Assembly (NCBI RefSeq): GCF_003073375.1
Contig: NZ_CP029002.1
Location: forward strand, 1,908,001-1,972,000
Direction of reading: 5' to 3'
DNA from: Lysinibacillus sp. 2017
GTDB taxonomy: Bacteria > Bacillota > Bacilli > Bacillales_A > Planococcaceae
Length of the DNA: 64,000 nucleotides
In this document: positions 45,167 through 54,152 of the stretch, piece after piece
Layout of the letters: each line of letters begins with the position of its first letter
Position numbering within the stretch: the first letter of the stretch is position 1
Made by a program: the position numbers and the translations under genes
The notes under the pieces: generated by a model
What the model saw: the letters and a program-made list of their open reading frames with translations, nothing else
What the model was told of the DNA's origin: nothing
Database searches by the model: none

Positions 45167-46135
45167 ATGCACAAGTTATTTAAAGTTATTCCGATTCCAA
45201 TGAGTGGTCTTATGCTCGCTTTCATTTCACTAGGCAATTTACTAAATTTGATTGACTATAGCCTTTTAGGAAATATTGCATTTTTCATTGGGATCCTTTT
45301 ATTTATTTTATTGATTGGCAAAATTATATTTGCTTTTACATCTTTCAAACAAGAAATGCAAAATCCTATAATTGCATCTGTATCTCCTACTTTTACGATG
45401 GGTACGATGTCTCTGAGTAGTGGTTTACATGCCTACAACGTGGCTAGTTGGTTTATTCATTCGTTATGGCTTGTAGCTGCAATTGGACAAGTCGTCATTA
45501 TTGTTTATTTTGTTAAAACATTTATTTGGAAAAAACATGTTACGATTTCGACTATTTTTCCAAGTTGGCTCATTCTATTTGTTGGTACTGCCGTTATGCC
45601 TTTAACAGCTGGCGACCTGTCGAGCATGTTGACAAAGTTCATCGTAATTTTTGCGATAGTTGCCTTTCTCATTTTGGTTCCTATTATCATTACGCGCGGC
45701 TTTATTCGCAAAGACTTACCTGAGCCAACCATTCCAATGCTGACGATTTTAACAGCTCCTGCATCATTGAGTTTAGCTGCCTATTTAAAACAATTCGATG
45801 GTAGTGTTGCGATTGCCATCACTTTGTTTATTATCGCTCAATGTTTATTTATACTGGTGTTAACAAAATTACCGAGTGCGTTAAAGCTCCCCTTTTATCC
45901 AAGCTACGCGGCTTTTACGTTCCCATTAGTTATTACCGCGACAGCTACACATGCTCTCGTTCCATTTTTAGAAAGTCATCAAATGAGCTATTCATGGTTA
46001 CCCGCTTTAGCAACATTCGAACTGATTTTTTCAGCGCTAATTGTTTGTTATGTATTCTTCCGTTATATCAATTATTTAGTATTCCAATTAAAAGAGCAGC
46101 GAGTTAAGGAACGTTCAAAAGAACAAATAGCATAA
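45167..46135 (+). CDS. TDT-family (TehA/C4-dicarboxylate) transporter
   Basis: The 322-residue protein has ten membrane helices with TDT features: PIPMSGLMLAFISLGNLL at the start and KLPFYPSYAAFTFPLVITATA in helix 8/9. TDT members include TehA (tellurite resistance, anion channel) and Mae1 (malate). The C-terminus is a charged cytosolic tail (KEQRVKERSKE). GGAGG precedes the ATG, and it has its own terminator. Substrate unknown. Confidence 0.88.
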   Translation: MHKLFKVIPIPMSGLMLAFISLGNLLNLIDYSLLGNIAFFIGILLFILLIGKIIFAFTSFKQEMQNPIIASVSPTFTMGTMSLSSGLHAYNVASWFIHSLWLVAAIGQVVIIVYFVKTFIWKKHVTISTIFPSWLILFVGTAVMPLTAGDLSSMLTKFIVIFAIVAFLILVPIIITRGFIRKDLPEPTIPMLTILTAPASLSLAAYLKQFDGSVAIAITLFIIAQCLFILVLTKLPSALKLPFYPSYAAFTFPLVITATATHALVPFLESHQMSYSWLPALATFELIFSALIVCYVFFRYINYLVFQLKEQRVKERSKEQIA

Positions 46136-46141
46136 ATGTAG

Positions 46142-46173
46142 GGCATCTTATTTAAACGTAAGATGCCTTTTTT
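46142..46173 (+). terminator. Terminator of the TDT transporter gene
   Basis: GGCATCTTA and TAAGATGCC with a T run. Confidence 0.9.
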
Positions 46174-46223
46174 AGAAACTTTCCCTACTTTCTATTCGTA
46201 GTAGTTAATAAGAGGTGATACAT

Positions 46224-46796
46224 ATGAAAAATTGGTGGATAGGTTTAATTGGAATCCTTGTTATTGTACTTACTTTATTCTTTTGGCTTGGCTACGAAAT
46301 TAAACAAGGAACAAAAAATACAGCGGACGGGACGAATGATTATGCCATCGTGTTAGGAGCCAAAGTAAAACCTGGTGGTATTCCTTCGTTATCATTAGCG
46401 AATCGATTGGACGTTGCTGCGGCGTATTTACAAGAGCATCCACATGTGAAAGTCATCGTTTCAGGTGGTCAAGGTGAGGATGAAGATCGAACGGAAGCTT
46501 CTGTTATGCACGATGTATTAGTTGAAAAAGGAATTGACCCTGGTCGCATTTTAATTGAGGATAAGTCGACATCTACCTATGAAAATTTACTTTTTTCAAA
46601 AGAGTTACTTCCTAACGACATAACGGCCATCACCATTATTTCAAACGACTTCCATTTACGTCGTGCTACCTTTTTGGCGAATAAGTTAAATCTACAGGCA
46701 GACATTATCGCTGCCCCAACACCTACTGTGGTAAAGGCTAAATCACATTTACGTGAACGCTTGGCATTATTAAAAACATTTATCGTAGGTCAATAA
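46224..46796 (+). CDS. YdcF/ElyC-family membrane-anchored DUF218 protein
   Basis: The 190 residues begin with one membrane anchor (5-24, WWIGLIGILVIVLTLFFW) followed by a DUF218 domain: YAIVLGAKVKPGG, VIVSGGQGEDEDRTEA, EDKSTSTYENLLFSKEL and SNDFHLRRA. E. coli members (ElyC, SanA, YdcF) affect envelope polymer synthesis. An in-frame GTG lies in the ribosome site, so ATG 46224 is the start. The domain faces outside by topology, which is inference. Confidence 0.88.
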   Translation: MKNWWIGLIGILVIVLTLFFWLGYEIKQGTKNTADGTNDYAIVLGAKVKPGGIPSLSLANRLDVAAAYLQEHPHVKVIVSGGQGEDEDRTEASVMHDVLVEKGIDPGRILIEDKSTSTYENLLFSKELLPNDITAITIISNDFHLRRATFLANKLNLQADIIAAPTPTVVKAKSHLRERLALLKTFIVGQ

Positions 46797-46844
46797 TTTT
46801 ACATTTCTCCTCTTTTTCGCTATGTTAAAATAGAAATGTAAAAT
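46796..46844 (+). repeat. Perfect 13-base inverted repeat before the luciferase-like gene
   Basis: ATTTTACATTTCT and AGAAATGTAAAAT are separated by 23 bases; the second arm ends next to the GGGGTG ribosome site. It overlaps the last base of the YdcF gene. Too little T follows for a good terminator; it may be an operator or fold the ribosome site away. Confidence 0.6.
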
Positions 46845-46856
46845 GGGGTGAACATT

Positions 46857-47852
46857 ATGAAATTAAGTATTTTAGATCAGGTACCTATTTCTAAAGGAAT
46901 GACTTCAACTGAAGCTTTAGCAAATAGTGTGAAACTTGCACAGCTTGGTGATGAATTAGGCTACGAACGTATGTGGTTAGCAGAGCATCACAATTCATCA
47001 ACACTCGCAAGTTCTGCACCAGAAATAACAGCTGCCTATTTGGCTGCGAAAACGAATCGTATCCGTCTTGGTACGGGTGGTGTCATGATGATGCACTATT
47101 CACCACTAAAAATTGCAGAAGTGTTTAAAACACTCGCTGCTTTAGCACCAGGTCGTATTGACTTTGGTGCAGGTCGAGCTCCTGGTGGTGACGGTGCTGC
47201 GATGACCGCGCTTGCTAGTGGACGCCGACCAGAAATGACAGAGCAATATGACAAGCTTGAAATTATCTTACGATTAATGAATGAACAACAGACTGGTGAA
47301 ACAATTTATGATAATGTTGTCGCTACACCGTTCAAAGTGCAACTTCCACAAGCTTGGTTACTTGGTTCAAGCGGCCAAAGCGCAAGACAAGCTGGTGCAG
47401 CAGGTGTTGGCTATTCTTTTGCTCAGTTTTTCAACGGACAAATGTCAAAGGCCATTTTCGATGCTTATCGAACTTCATTCAAACCTTCTTACTATATGGC
47501 GAACCCTGAAATTATTACGACGTATGCTATAAGTGTTGCAGAAACGTCAGAAGAAGCGGAATATTTATCAATGCCGATGCAAATTTCACGACTCAATTTA
47601 ATGCGCGGTAAATTGATCAATGTTCTATCACCAGAAGAAGCCAATGATTACTCATTAACTGAAATGGACAAAATGATTTTAGAACAAAATCGTCCGTTAA
47701 TGCTTATCGGCTCAGCTGAAGAAGTAGCCACTCAGATTTTAGAAGAGCAAGCTTATTACGGCTTTGATGAGGCGATGATCAATTGTAATTTATTTTCGAT
47801 TGAACAGCGCCTGACTAGTTACCGATTACTAGCAGAGCAATTACTTAAATAA
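46857..47852 (+). CDS. Luciferase-like FMN-dependent oxidoreductase
   Basis: The 331-residue protein is a luciferase-like monooxygenase: LSILDQVPISKG, ERMWLAEHHN near residue 45, RIRLGTGGVMMMHYSPLKIAE and APGRIDFGAGRAPGGD. Members oxidise varied substrates with FMNH2; this subgroup (Bacillus YvbT/YhbW-like) is uncharacterised. ATG 46857 has GGGGTG six bases upstream; the in-frame GTG at 46848 lies in that site. Confidence 0.9.
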   Translation: MKLSILDQVPISKGMTSTEALANSVKLAQLGDELGYERMWLAEHHNSSTLASSAPEITAAYLAAKTNRIRLGTGGVMMMHYSPLKIAEVFKTLAALAPGRIDFGAGRAPGGDGAAMTALASGRRPEMTEQYDKLEIILRLMNEQQTGETIYDNVVATPFKVQLPQAWLLGSSGQSARQAGAAGVGYSFAQFFNGQMSKAIFDAYRTSFKPSYYMANPEIITTYAISVAETSEEAEYLSMPMQISRLNLMRGKLINVLSPEEANDYSLTEMDKMILEQNRPLMLIGSAEEVATQILEEQAYYGFDEAMINCNLFSIEQRLTSYRLLAEQLLK

Positions 47853-47855
47853 AAT

Positions 47856-47891
47856 AAAAATCCGCAGAATGTTCTCGTTCTGCGGATTTTT
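47856..47891. terminator. Bidirectional terminator between the oxidoreductase and leuA
   Basis: AAAAATCCGCAGAA and TTCTGCGGATTTTT form a 14-pair stem between convergent genes. Confidence 0.92.
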
Positions 47892-47907
47892 AATACTAAG
47901 ATTCAAT

Positions 47908-49497
47908 TTATACCGTCGCAATCTCTCCTATAGTTTGTGGATTGAATTGTGCAACAATAATACTATTAATTGCATTAATATAAGCTAATGCTGAAGCTTT
48001 TAAAATATCAGTATCGGCTGCTTTGGCGATGTATTTTTCACCTTCATGTTCGACGATAATTTTTACTTTACCAAGTGCTTCTTGACCACGAGACACCGAA
48101 CTAATATTATACTCAATTAGCTTCACATTAATTTTTGTAATATCCGCAATTGCTGAGTACAACGCATCAATTGGACCCGATCCAACAGCACTCGATTTGA
48201 ACGTTTCTTCGCCTTTGCGAATTTTCACACTTGCTGATGGGAATGCCGTATTTGAAACAACTTGTAAATCTTCAATATCATAAAACTGATCTGAATACGT
48301 TTGTTTATTCGGATTATTTTTCTCCGTTTTTTCGTAATAGCTTTCAACAATAACATATAAGTCATGATTGTATACTTCTTTTTTCGAATCTGCTAGCTTT
48401 AAGAACCCTTCGAAAATACCTTCAAACTCTTCTTCTGCAAAATCTTTAAATCCAAGTTTCGATAATGCATTTTTTACTGCATGTCGACCTGAACGTGCTG
48501 TTAAGACAAGTTCCATATCATTTAAGCCGACATCTTCAGGATGCACAATTTCATAGGCATCACGTGATTTTAATAACCCGTCTTGGTGAATGCCTGATGA
48601 GTGTGCAAATGCATTATCACCAGTGATTGCTTTATTCACTTGAACATCAAGGCCCATGAAGCTTGATACAAGGCGTGATGTGTTCATAATTTCTTTCGTA
48701 TTAATATCTGTAAATACATCATATACATCACCACGTGTTTTTATAGCCATCACAACTTCTTCTAATGCGGCATTCCCTGCACGCTCACCAATCCCATTAA
48801 TCGTACATTCCACTTTATCAGCACCGTTTTTAATCGCTGCTAATGTATTCGCAGTCGCCATTCCTAAATCATTATGACAGTGCACAGAAAGTAGTACAGA
48901 GTCATCTAGATTTTTCATGCGATAATTTAATTTCGCAATCATTTCGCCCCATTGCTCTGGCTCAGCATAACCGACCGTATCTGGTACATTAATCATTGTT
49001 GCGCCAGCTTTCATGACGGCTTCGATTGTTTTCCAAAGATATTCAAAATCAGAACGAGAAGCGTCTTCTGTTGAATATTGCACTTGTGGCAGCAATGATT
49101 TTGCATACTTCACTGCATCCACACCAATTTGCAGTATTTGATCTTTTGATTTACTGAATTTCTTTTCAACATGAATATCCGACGTACCTAGAACCATATG
49201 AATCATCGGATTTTGTGCATGCTTCACTGCATTGTATACCGAATCAATGTCATTTTTGACCGCACGTGCTAAAGCGGTAATCATGATATCTGATGTATTC
49301 CCTACCTTTTGTGCCACAGCCTGCACTGCATCAAAATCACCTTGTGAAGATGCTGGAAAACCTGCTTCAATAATATCGACGCCCAATTTTTTTAGTTGTT
49401 GAGCAATCTCTACTTTTTCATATAAATTTAATTTTGCTCCTGGCACCTGTTCCCCATCACGTAACGTTGTATCAAACACCCAAATTTTTCTACTCAT
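47908..49497 (-). CDS. leuA: 2-Isopropylmalate synthase
   Basis: LeuA joins acetyl-CoA to 2-oxoisovalerate, the committed step of leucine synthesis. The 529 residues include the catalytic barrel (WVFDTTLRDGEQVPG, SVHCHNDLGMATANTLAAI, NGIGERAGNAALEE) and the C-terminal leucine-binding domain (about 400-529, KSSAVGSGPIDALYSAI). Length matches the leucine-sensitive form. A Leu T-box leader lies upstream. No other leu genes are beside it, so the pathway is split elsewhere in the genome. Confidence 0.95.
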   Translation of the reverse strand: MSRKIWVFDTTLRDGEQVPGAKLNLYEKVEIAQQLKKLGVDIIEAGFPASSQGDFDAVQAVAQKVGNTSDIMITALARAVKNDIDSVYNAVKHAQNPMIHMVLGTSDIHVEKKFSKSKDQILQIGVDAVKYAKSLLPQVQYSTEDASRSDFEYLWKTIEAVMKAGATMINVPDTVGYAEPEQWGEMIAKLNYRMKNLDDSVLLSVHCHNDLGMATANTLAAIKNGADKVECTINGIGERAGNAALEEVVMAIKTRGDVYDVFTDINTKEIMNTSRLVSSFMGLDVQVNKAITGDNAFAHSSGIHQDGLLKSRDAYEIVHPEDVGLNDMELVLTARSGRHAVKNALSKLGFKDFAEEEFEGIFEGFLKLADSKKEVYNHDLYVIVESYYEKTEKNNPNKQTYSDQFYDIEDLQVVSNTAFPSASVKIRKGEETFKSSAVGSGPIDALYSAIADITKINVKLIEYNISSVSRGQEALGKVKIIVEHEGEKYIAKAADTDILKASALAYINAINSIIVAQFNPQTIGEIATV

Positions 49498-49552
49498 TTT
49501 ACAAAACTCCTTTTCTTATTAATTTTGAATTTTTAGTCAATAAAATTTACAA

Positions 49553-49838
49553 AAATAAAAACCCCGCCTCATCGAATATTACATTCGATAGAGACGAGGT
49601 TGAACTCGCGGTACCACTCTAATTTGAACGGGCATTGCTGCACTCGTTCCACTTTACGACAGAAATTCTGTCTTGCCTGTTAACGAAAGGCATCCGACTT
49701 CCCTACTAAAATTTCGGGTCATACGCTCCTGGACGAGTTCAATCGATGTATCCACCAGTTTACACCAACCACTGGCTCTCTTTAGATATACAAGCAATCT
49801 ACTACTTCCATTCAAAGCTTTAATGTTCTCTTGAATGC
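49553..49838 (-). ncRNA. Leucine T-box riboswitch leader of leuA
   Basis: The T-box sequence AGAGTGGTACCGCG is at 49607-49620 (minus strand) and pairs in the family with the tRNA end. The specifier codon is CTC (49735-49737, in GAACTCGTCC), read by tRNA-Leu. AGAGAGCCAGTGG is the stem I apical/AG region. A terminator (49553-49606) with an AACCTCG/CGGGGTT base and T run follows. Uncharged tRNA-Leu should switch to the antiterminator and turn leuA on. Confidence 0.92.
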
Positions 49839-49839
49839 A

Positions 49840-49868
49840 AGTTTATCGAGTTCAAGTACAGAAGTCAA
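49840..49868 (-). promoter_or_regulatory. Promoter of the leuA T-box
   Basis: TTGACT, 17 bases, TAAACT on the minus strand, starting transcription just before the T-box. Confidence 0.6.
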
Positions 49869-49939
49869 TAGTTTTCTGAAAATTTATAATTTAAAAACAA
49901 TTATCCTAATTCGGTGTGGTTGAACACTTACTGTTAAGG

Positions 49940-50923
49940 TTAAATACGGTCGCCATTGAAAATTGAATTTTTTACAACGACATAATCAACAGTACGAATT
50001 GATGCTAATGTTTTACCACCTGCATAAGAAATCGAAGACTGTAAATCTTGTTCCATTTCAGTTAATGTGTCCATTAATGAACCTTTGTAATCTACGTACA
50101 TTTTCTTACCTTCAACATTTTTACGTTCGCCTTTTTGGAACTCAGATGCTGAACCGAAGTATTCCTTCATTTTTTTGCCGTCTACATCAACTGTTTTACC
50201 AGGTGATTCATCATGACCTGCAAATAATGAGCCAATCATAACCATTGTTGCACCGAAACGTACAGACTTCGCGATATCCCCGTTTGTGCGAATTCCACCA
50301 TCTGCAATAATCGGTTTAGATGCAGCTTTTGCACACCAACGAAGTGCCGCTAACTGCCAGCCACCTGTACCAAAGCCCGTTTTAATTTTGGTAATACATA
50401 CTTTACCAGGACCAATGCCGACTTTCGTTGCATCCGCGCCAGCATTTTCTAATTCGCGCACAGCTTCTGGAGTCCCTACATTACCTGCAATGACAAAGCT
50501 GTTTGGTAAATGTTTTTTAATATGACCGATCATGTCAATAACTTGATTTGAATGTCCATGAGCAATATCGATTGTAATAAACTCTGGTGTTAGCTGTTCA
50601 TCCTTTAATTGTTCAATGAATGTATATTCTTCATCTTTTACCCCAACTGAAATCGATGCAATATAACCCTTCGCTTGCATATCACGAATAAATTGCACAC
50701 GTGTTTCTGGATTAAAGCGGTGCATAATGTAGAAGTAACCGCCTGCTGCTAATTTTTCAGCAACATTTTCATCAATAATTGTTTGCATATTGGCTGGAAC
50801 AACTGGCAATTTAAATGTATGACCACCTAAAGTAACCGTTGCATCACATTCTGTACGACTTTTTACAATACACTTCGCAGGTACTAATTGAATATCCTCA
50901 TAATCAAAAACTGTATCCATCAT
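49940..50923 (-). CDS. guaC: GMP reductase
   Basis: GuaC deaminates GMP to IMP with NADPH, returning guanine nucleotides to the purine pool. The 327-residue protein has the IMPDH/GMPR barrel: [11 protein letters not shown], the active-site cysteine in [31 protein letters not shown] and [14 protein letters not shown]. Length and motifs are those of the shorter Firmicute GMP reductase. ATG 50923 is chosen over the in-frame TTG because AGGAG lies nine bases upstream. It is monocistronic. Confidence 0.95.
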   Translation of the reverse strand: MMDTVFDYEDIQLVPAKCIVKSRTECDATVTLGGHTFKLPVVPANMQTIIDENVAEKLAAGGYFYIMHRFNPETRVQFIRDMQAKGYIASISVGVKDEEYTFIEQLKDEQLTPEFITIDIAHGHSNQVIDMIGHIKKHLPNSFVIAGNVGTPEAVRELENAGADATKVGIGPGKVCITKIKTGFGTGGWQLAALRWCAKAASKPIIADGGIRTNGDIAKSVRFGATMVMIGSLFAGHDESPGKTVDVDGKKMKEYFGSASEFQKGERKNVEGKKMYVDYKGSLMDTLTEMEQDLQSSISYAGGKTLASIRTVDYVVVKNSIFNGDRI

Positions 50924-51180
50924 TTTCAAACACTCCTAAACACGAACATTTTTTATTTTTTTATTTAAATCATTCGCCATTAGGTACTTTACAAGAAAAT
51001 GAAAACGGTGTCAATATAAATTCCCATTTATTTTTAAATTTTATCAAAAAAATATTATTTTATTCTAAAAATTCATAATGAATCGCACAATAATTCTGCA
51101 AGATTTACCTTTAATTATTGCGCTATTATTTCGAATAATGTTTTAATAGTATATAGAAAAGTGAAGGAGTCGATGAATTG

Positions 51181-51289
51181 ATGGTAGTTTTAAATTTCAC
51201 AACAAAAACAAAAGGTTATTTGAGCGTGAATTAATCGAAAGAGTCGCTCAAATACGTTGAACAATTCAAACAACATTGGAGCGAAAAAA
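51181..51289 (+). promoter_or_regulatory. Possible leader peptide and hairpin before the methyltransferase
   Basis: A 17-codon frame (51181-51234, MVVLNFTTKTKGYLSVN) has AAGGAG upstream and ends inside a hairpin with arms TTTGAGCG (51219-51226) and CGCTCAAA (51245-51252). The second arm can also pair with GAGCG in the gene's own ribosome site (51279-51283). This is the layout of translational attenuation. No known resistance is implied. Confidence 0.4.
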
Positions 51290-52090
51290 ATGGATAACTT
51301 ATTACAATGCATGAAAATTGTCGGGGATGATACGATTCAGCGAACGCAATTAAAGCATCGATTACAGCTGGTTAAAGCGTTTGAAATCGAAAAAGGTATG
51401 AAAGTCTTAGAAATTGGCTGTGGCCAAGGAGATACCACTGTTGCCCTTGCTGATGCAGTTGGTGAACACGGTCACATACTAGCAATTGATATTGCACCGC
51501 GTAATTATGGTGAGCCTGTGACACTCGGCGAAGCTACCGATACGATAAAACAATCAGCACTAGGTGAACGTATTACTTTCCAATTTGAAACAGACTTTTT
51601 AAACCTTGAATTATCCGAGTCCTATGATGTGGTTGTACTATCGCATTGTTCTTGGTATTTTAAAAACCCTGATATGCTTTTACACTATTTCAAAAAAATA
51701 AAAACATTGGCAAAACGTATTTGTTTTGCTGAATGGGATTTAGACTACACCCTTATTCCGCAACGTGCTCATTTTTGTGCAGCAAATATTTTAGCTTTAT
51801 ATGCTGCGTTTTATGAAGACGACGGCAATATTCAAAATTTATTTCATAAAACACAAATAAAACACTTGTTAATCGATGCAGGTTTTACAATGGCGCACGA
51901 ACAAACTGTTGATGCGACCTATTTACAAGATGGTGGCTGGGAAATCGATTTTGCCAATTATGTATTAGAACAGTTCAAACAAACCCCAACACCTATTCAC
52001 ACATTAGTCCAAAGCTTTGCGCATTTAATGAATGATCAAACAACTGGAATTTTATCGTTAAATAGTTTTGTAATTAGTGCACATTCATAA
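51290..52090 (+). CDS. Class I SAM-dependent methyltransferase
   Basis: The 266 residues carry the SAM-binding motif VLEIGCGQGDTTVALADAVG near residue 40, IAIDIAP after it, and the catalytic-site-like SHCSWYFKNPDMLL. Motifs of rRNA or drug methyltransferases are absent, so the substrate is a small molecule or unknown. The start is ATG 51290, after TTGGAGCG; an in-frame TTG at 51257 is inside the leader hairpin region. A bidirectional terminator follows. Confidence 0.85.
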   Translation: MDNLLQCMKIVGDDTIQRTQLKHRLQLVKAFEIEKGMKVLEIGCGQGDTTVALADAVGEHGHILAIDIAPRNYGEPVTLGEATDTIKQSALGERITFQFETDFLNLELSESYDVVVLSHCSWYFKNPDMLLHYFKKIKTLAKRICFAEWDLDYTLIPQRAHFCAANILALYAAFYEDDGNIQNLFHKTQIKHLLIDAGFTMAHEQTVDATYLQDGGWEIDFANYVLEQFKQTPTPIHTLVQSFAHLMNDQTTGILSLNSFVISAHS

Positions 52091-52108
52091 TTTATCTTTT
52101 TAAAATAG

Positions 52109-52146
52109 AAACACCACGTTCAGTCGTATTATTGAACGTGGTGTTT
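52109..52146. terminator. Bidirectional terminator
   Basis: AAACACCACGTTCA and TGAACGTGGTGTTT lie between the convergent methyltransferase and sirtuin genes. Confidence 0.92.
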
Positions 52147-52147
52147 T

Positions 52148-52873
52148 TTAGTTTCCTTCATTTTCAACCAATGCCTCGTTAATTTCGGCTAATACATCGC
52201 CAGCAGTACCTTCAATTACAAGATCAAACTGCCGATTATTTCCTGTGATATCTAAATTTATATACACTAATTTTCCTCGTGCCATCTTTGGTAATTGATT
52301 GACAGGATACACTTCCAAACTTGTTCCGATCACGATTACTAAATCTGCATTTTGTATTTCGTTGAGTGCTTGATTCCATGCTTCTTGTGGTAAAGCTTCA
52401 CCGAATAACACCACATTTGGACGAAGCTTGCCTAGACAATAAACACAAACCGAGTCATTCATAAATTGCTCTTTTGTATGCGGTTTATTACAATCATTAC
52501 AGCGAAATGTCACGATATTCCCATGTAATTCTGCTACTTCCTCGCTACCTGCTACTTGATGAAACTGATCTACATTTTGTGTTGCAACCAGTGAAACAAG
52601 CCCTCTTCTTTCCCAGTCTGCTAAAATTACATGTCCTTGATGTGGAAAGCAATTCAATAACGCTTCAAGTCGCATTTTATAAAAATTTCGGAACACCTCA
52701 TAATCATTTTCTAAGCTTTCAACCGAGGCAACTGTTCGTGGATCAATCGTTTGCCACAAACCCGATTGCGATCGAAAGTCGGGAATACCAGATTCAGTCG
52801 ACATACCCGCGCCCGTTAAAACTACCGTTGATGTAGATTGTTTTATCCAATCAACTAGTGTGAAAATTGCCAT
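52148..52873 (-). CDS. Sir2-family NAD-dependent protein deacylase
   Basis: The 241-residue enzyme shows sirtuin motifs: TGAGMSTESGIPDFRS at residue 20, TQNVDQFH near 97, catalytic HG in ELHGN, zinc cysteines in CNDC and CVYC, and GTSLEVYPVN at the end. It removes acyl groups from protein lysines with NAD. Start at ATG 52873 has GGAGAG upstream; an in-frame ATG two codons earlier is too near it. Confidence 0.93.
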   Translation of the reverse strand: MAIFTLVDWIKQSTSTVVLTGAGMSTESGIPDFRSQSGLWQTIDPRTVASVESLENDYEVFRNFYKMRLEALLNCFPHQGHVILADWERRGLVSLVATQNVDQFHQVAGSEEVAELHGNIVTFRCNDCNKPHTKEQFMNDSVCVYCLGKLRPNVVLFGEALPQEAWNQALNEIQNADLVIVIGTSLEVYPVNQLPKMARGKLVYINLDITGNNRQFDLVIEGTAGDVLAEINEALVENEGN

Positions 52874-52949
52874 GAACATCTCTCCTTCAAACTGCTATTT
52901 ACTGTTCATATCATACCAAATTTCACCATATGCAATCGACAAATTCCAA

Positions 52950-54077
52950 TTATTCATTGGCAACTTCTAAAAGGGTATTCGTTAATAAAGCAAATCGTTC
53001 AACTAAATGCGCTCGTAATATATGCTCATGTTCTGCATGAATACCATCCCCAACTAGTCCGAGTCCATCAAGTGTTGGCGTATAAAGTGCTGTAAAATTC
53101 CCATCACTTGCCCCACCCACAACTGCTTCATCCACTTCGAAGCCAATTTCTTCTGCTTCTTCTTGTGCGATTTCAAAAAGTTCTTCACTTGCTTCATCTC
53201 GTTCCATTGGTGGACGGTTAATGCCTCCATCAATATCGATTTCAGTTCGACGATCATTCGGTTGCAATTGTTCAAAATAAGTATCAATGCGTTCTTGTTC
53301 TTCTTTTGTTACTGAGCGTACATCGATGCCAATATGGGCTTCATCTGGAATAACATTTAGTTTTCCTCCGCCTTGCACCATACCGACATTAAGTGTGGTT
53401 CCTTTCTCAAAATCATTTAACGCTTCAATATTTAATATTTGACGCGCTGCTTCTGTAATGGCACTCACACCGTCACGAGGATTATTCCCAGCATGTGATG
53501 CAAGTCCCTTGATATTCAACAAATAGCGTGAAGTCCCTTTCCGAGCAATTTTCAATTCACCGGATATGGTGACAGCAGGTTCTAAAATAAAGGCAGCACA
53601 GGACTTTTTAGCTTCTTCTTCGATTAATGCACGTGAAGTAGGACTCCCGATTTCTTCATCACTATTAAGGAAAAACACGACACGTCGTTTCAATGGAATA
53701 TTAAATTTTTGTACATATTTAAAAAACCAAATCGCACTGACTAAACCGGATTTCATATCTAATATCCCCGGTCCAAAAATTTTATCTTCTTCGATTCTAA
53801 ATGGTAGTGCCCCTTCATCCCAAACCGTATCATAATGCCCAATCATAAGAATTTGCTCGGTTCCTTCTCCGATTTCGAATCGTAAATGATTGCCATTATG
53901 CTCCATTGCATATTCATTCGCCTTCACATGAAAATAGTCAAAAAACATGGATTGAAGCACTTCTTTACATATATCTAATAATTCCTTTTTTTGTGAAGGA
54001 GAATCAGCTAAAACTAGCCGTTTAATATCTTGAATAATATCTTGTTCATGTTCTTTAAAATACTCCGTAGCTTCCAT
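52950..54077 (-). CDS. M20-family metallopeptidase (carboxypeptidase G2-like)
   Basis: The 375 residues contain the dizinc site of M20: GHYDTVW near 80, GPGILDMKSG near 105, FLNSDEEIGS near 140, and HAEHE near the C-terminus, with the dimerisation segment (GLASHAGNNPRDG, 200 region) between. Closest are carboxypeptidase G2-type enzymes that cut a C-terminal glutamate or similar residue. ATG 54077 is chosen for AAGGAGG; a 60-residue upstream frame has no ribosome site and is unlike the family. Confidence 0.9.
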   Translation of the reverse strand: MEATEYFKEHEQDIIQDIKRLVLADSPSQKKELLDICKEVLQSMFFDYFHVKANEYAMEHNGNHLRFEIGEGTEQILMIGHYDTVWDEGALPFRIEEDKIFGPGILDMKSGLVSAIWFFKYVQKFNIPLKRRVVFFLNSDEEIGSPTSRALIEEEAKKSCAAFILEPAVTISGELKIARKGTSRYLLNIKGLASHAGNNPRDGVSAITEAARQILNIEALNDFEKGTTLNVGMVQGGGKLNVIPDEAHIGIDVRSVTKEEQERIDTYFEQLQPNDRRTEIDIDGGINRPPMERDEASEELFEIAQEEAEEIGFEVDEAVVGGASDGNFTALYTPTLDGLGLVGDGIHAEHEHILRAHLVERFALLTNTLLEVANE

Positions 54078-54121
54078 TTTATTCGCCTCCTTCCTGCACT
54101 TTACCCAAAATTGTGTAAAAA

Positions 54122-54152
54122 AAATGCCTAAGTGACATTCACTTAAACATTT
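54122..54152 (-). terminator. Terminator of the DMT exporter gene at 54.1 kb
   Basis: A 13-pair stem with two G-U pairs and an AATGT loop, followed by eight T; it includes the stop codon region of the exporter. Confidence 0.8.
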
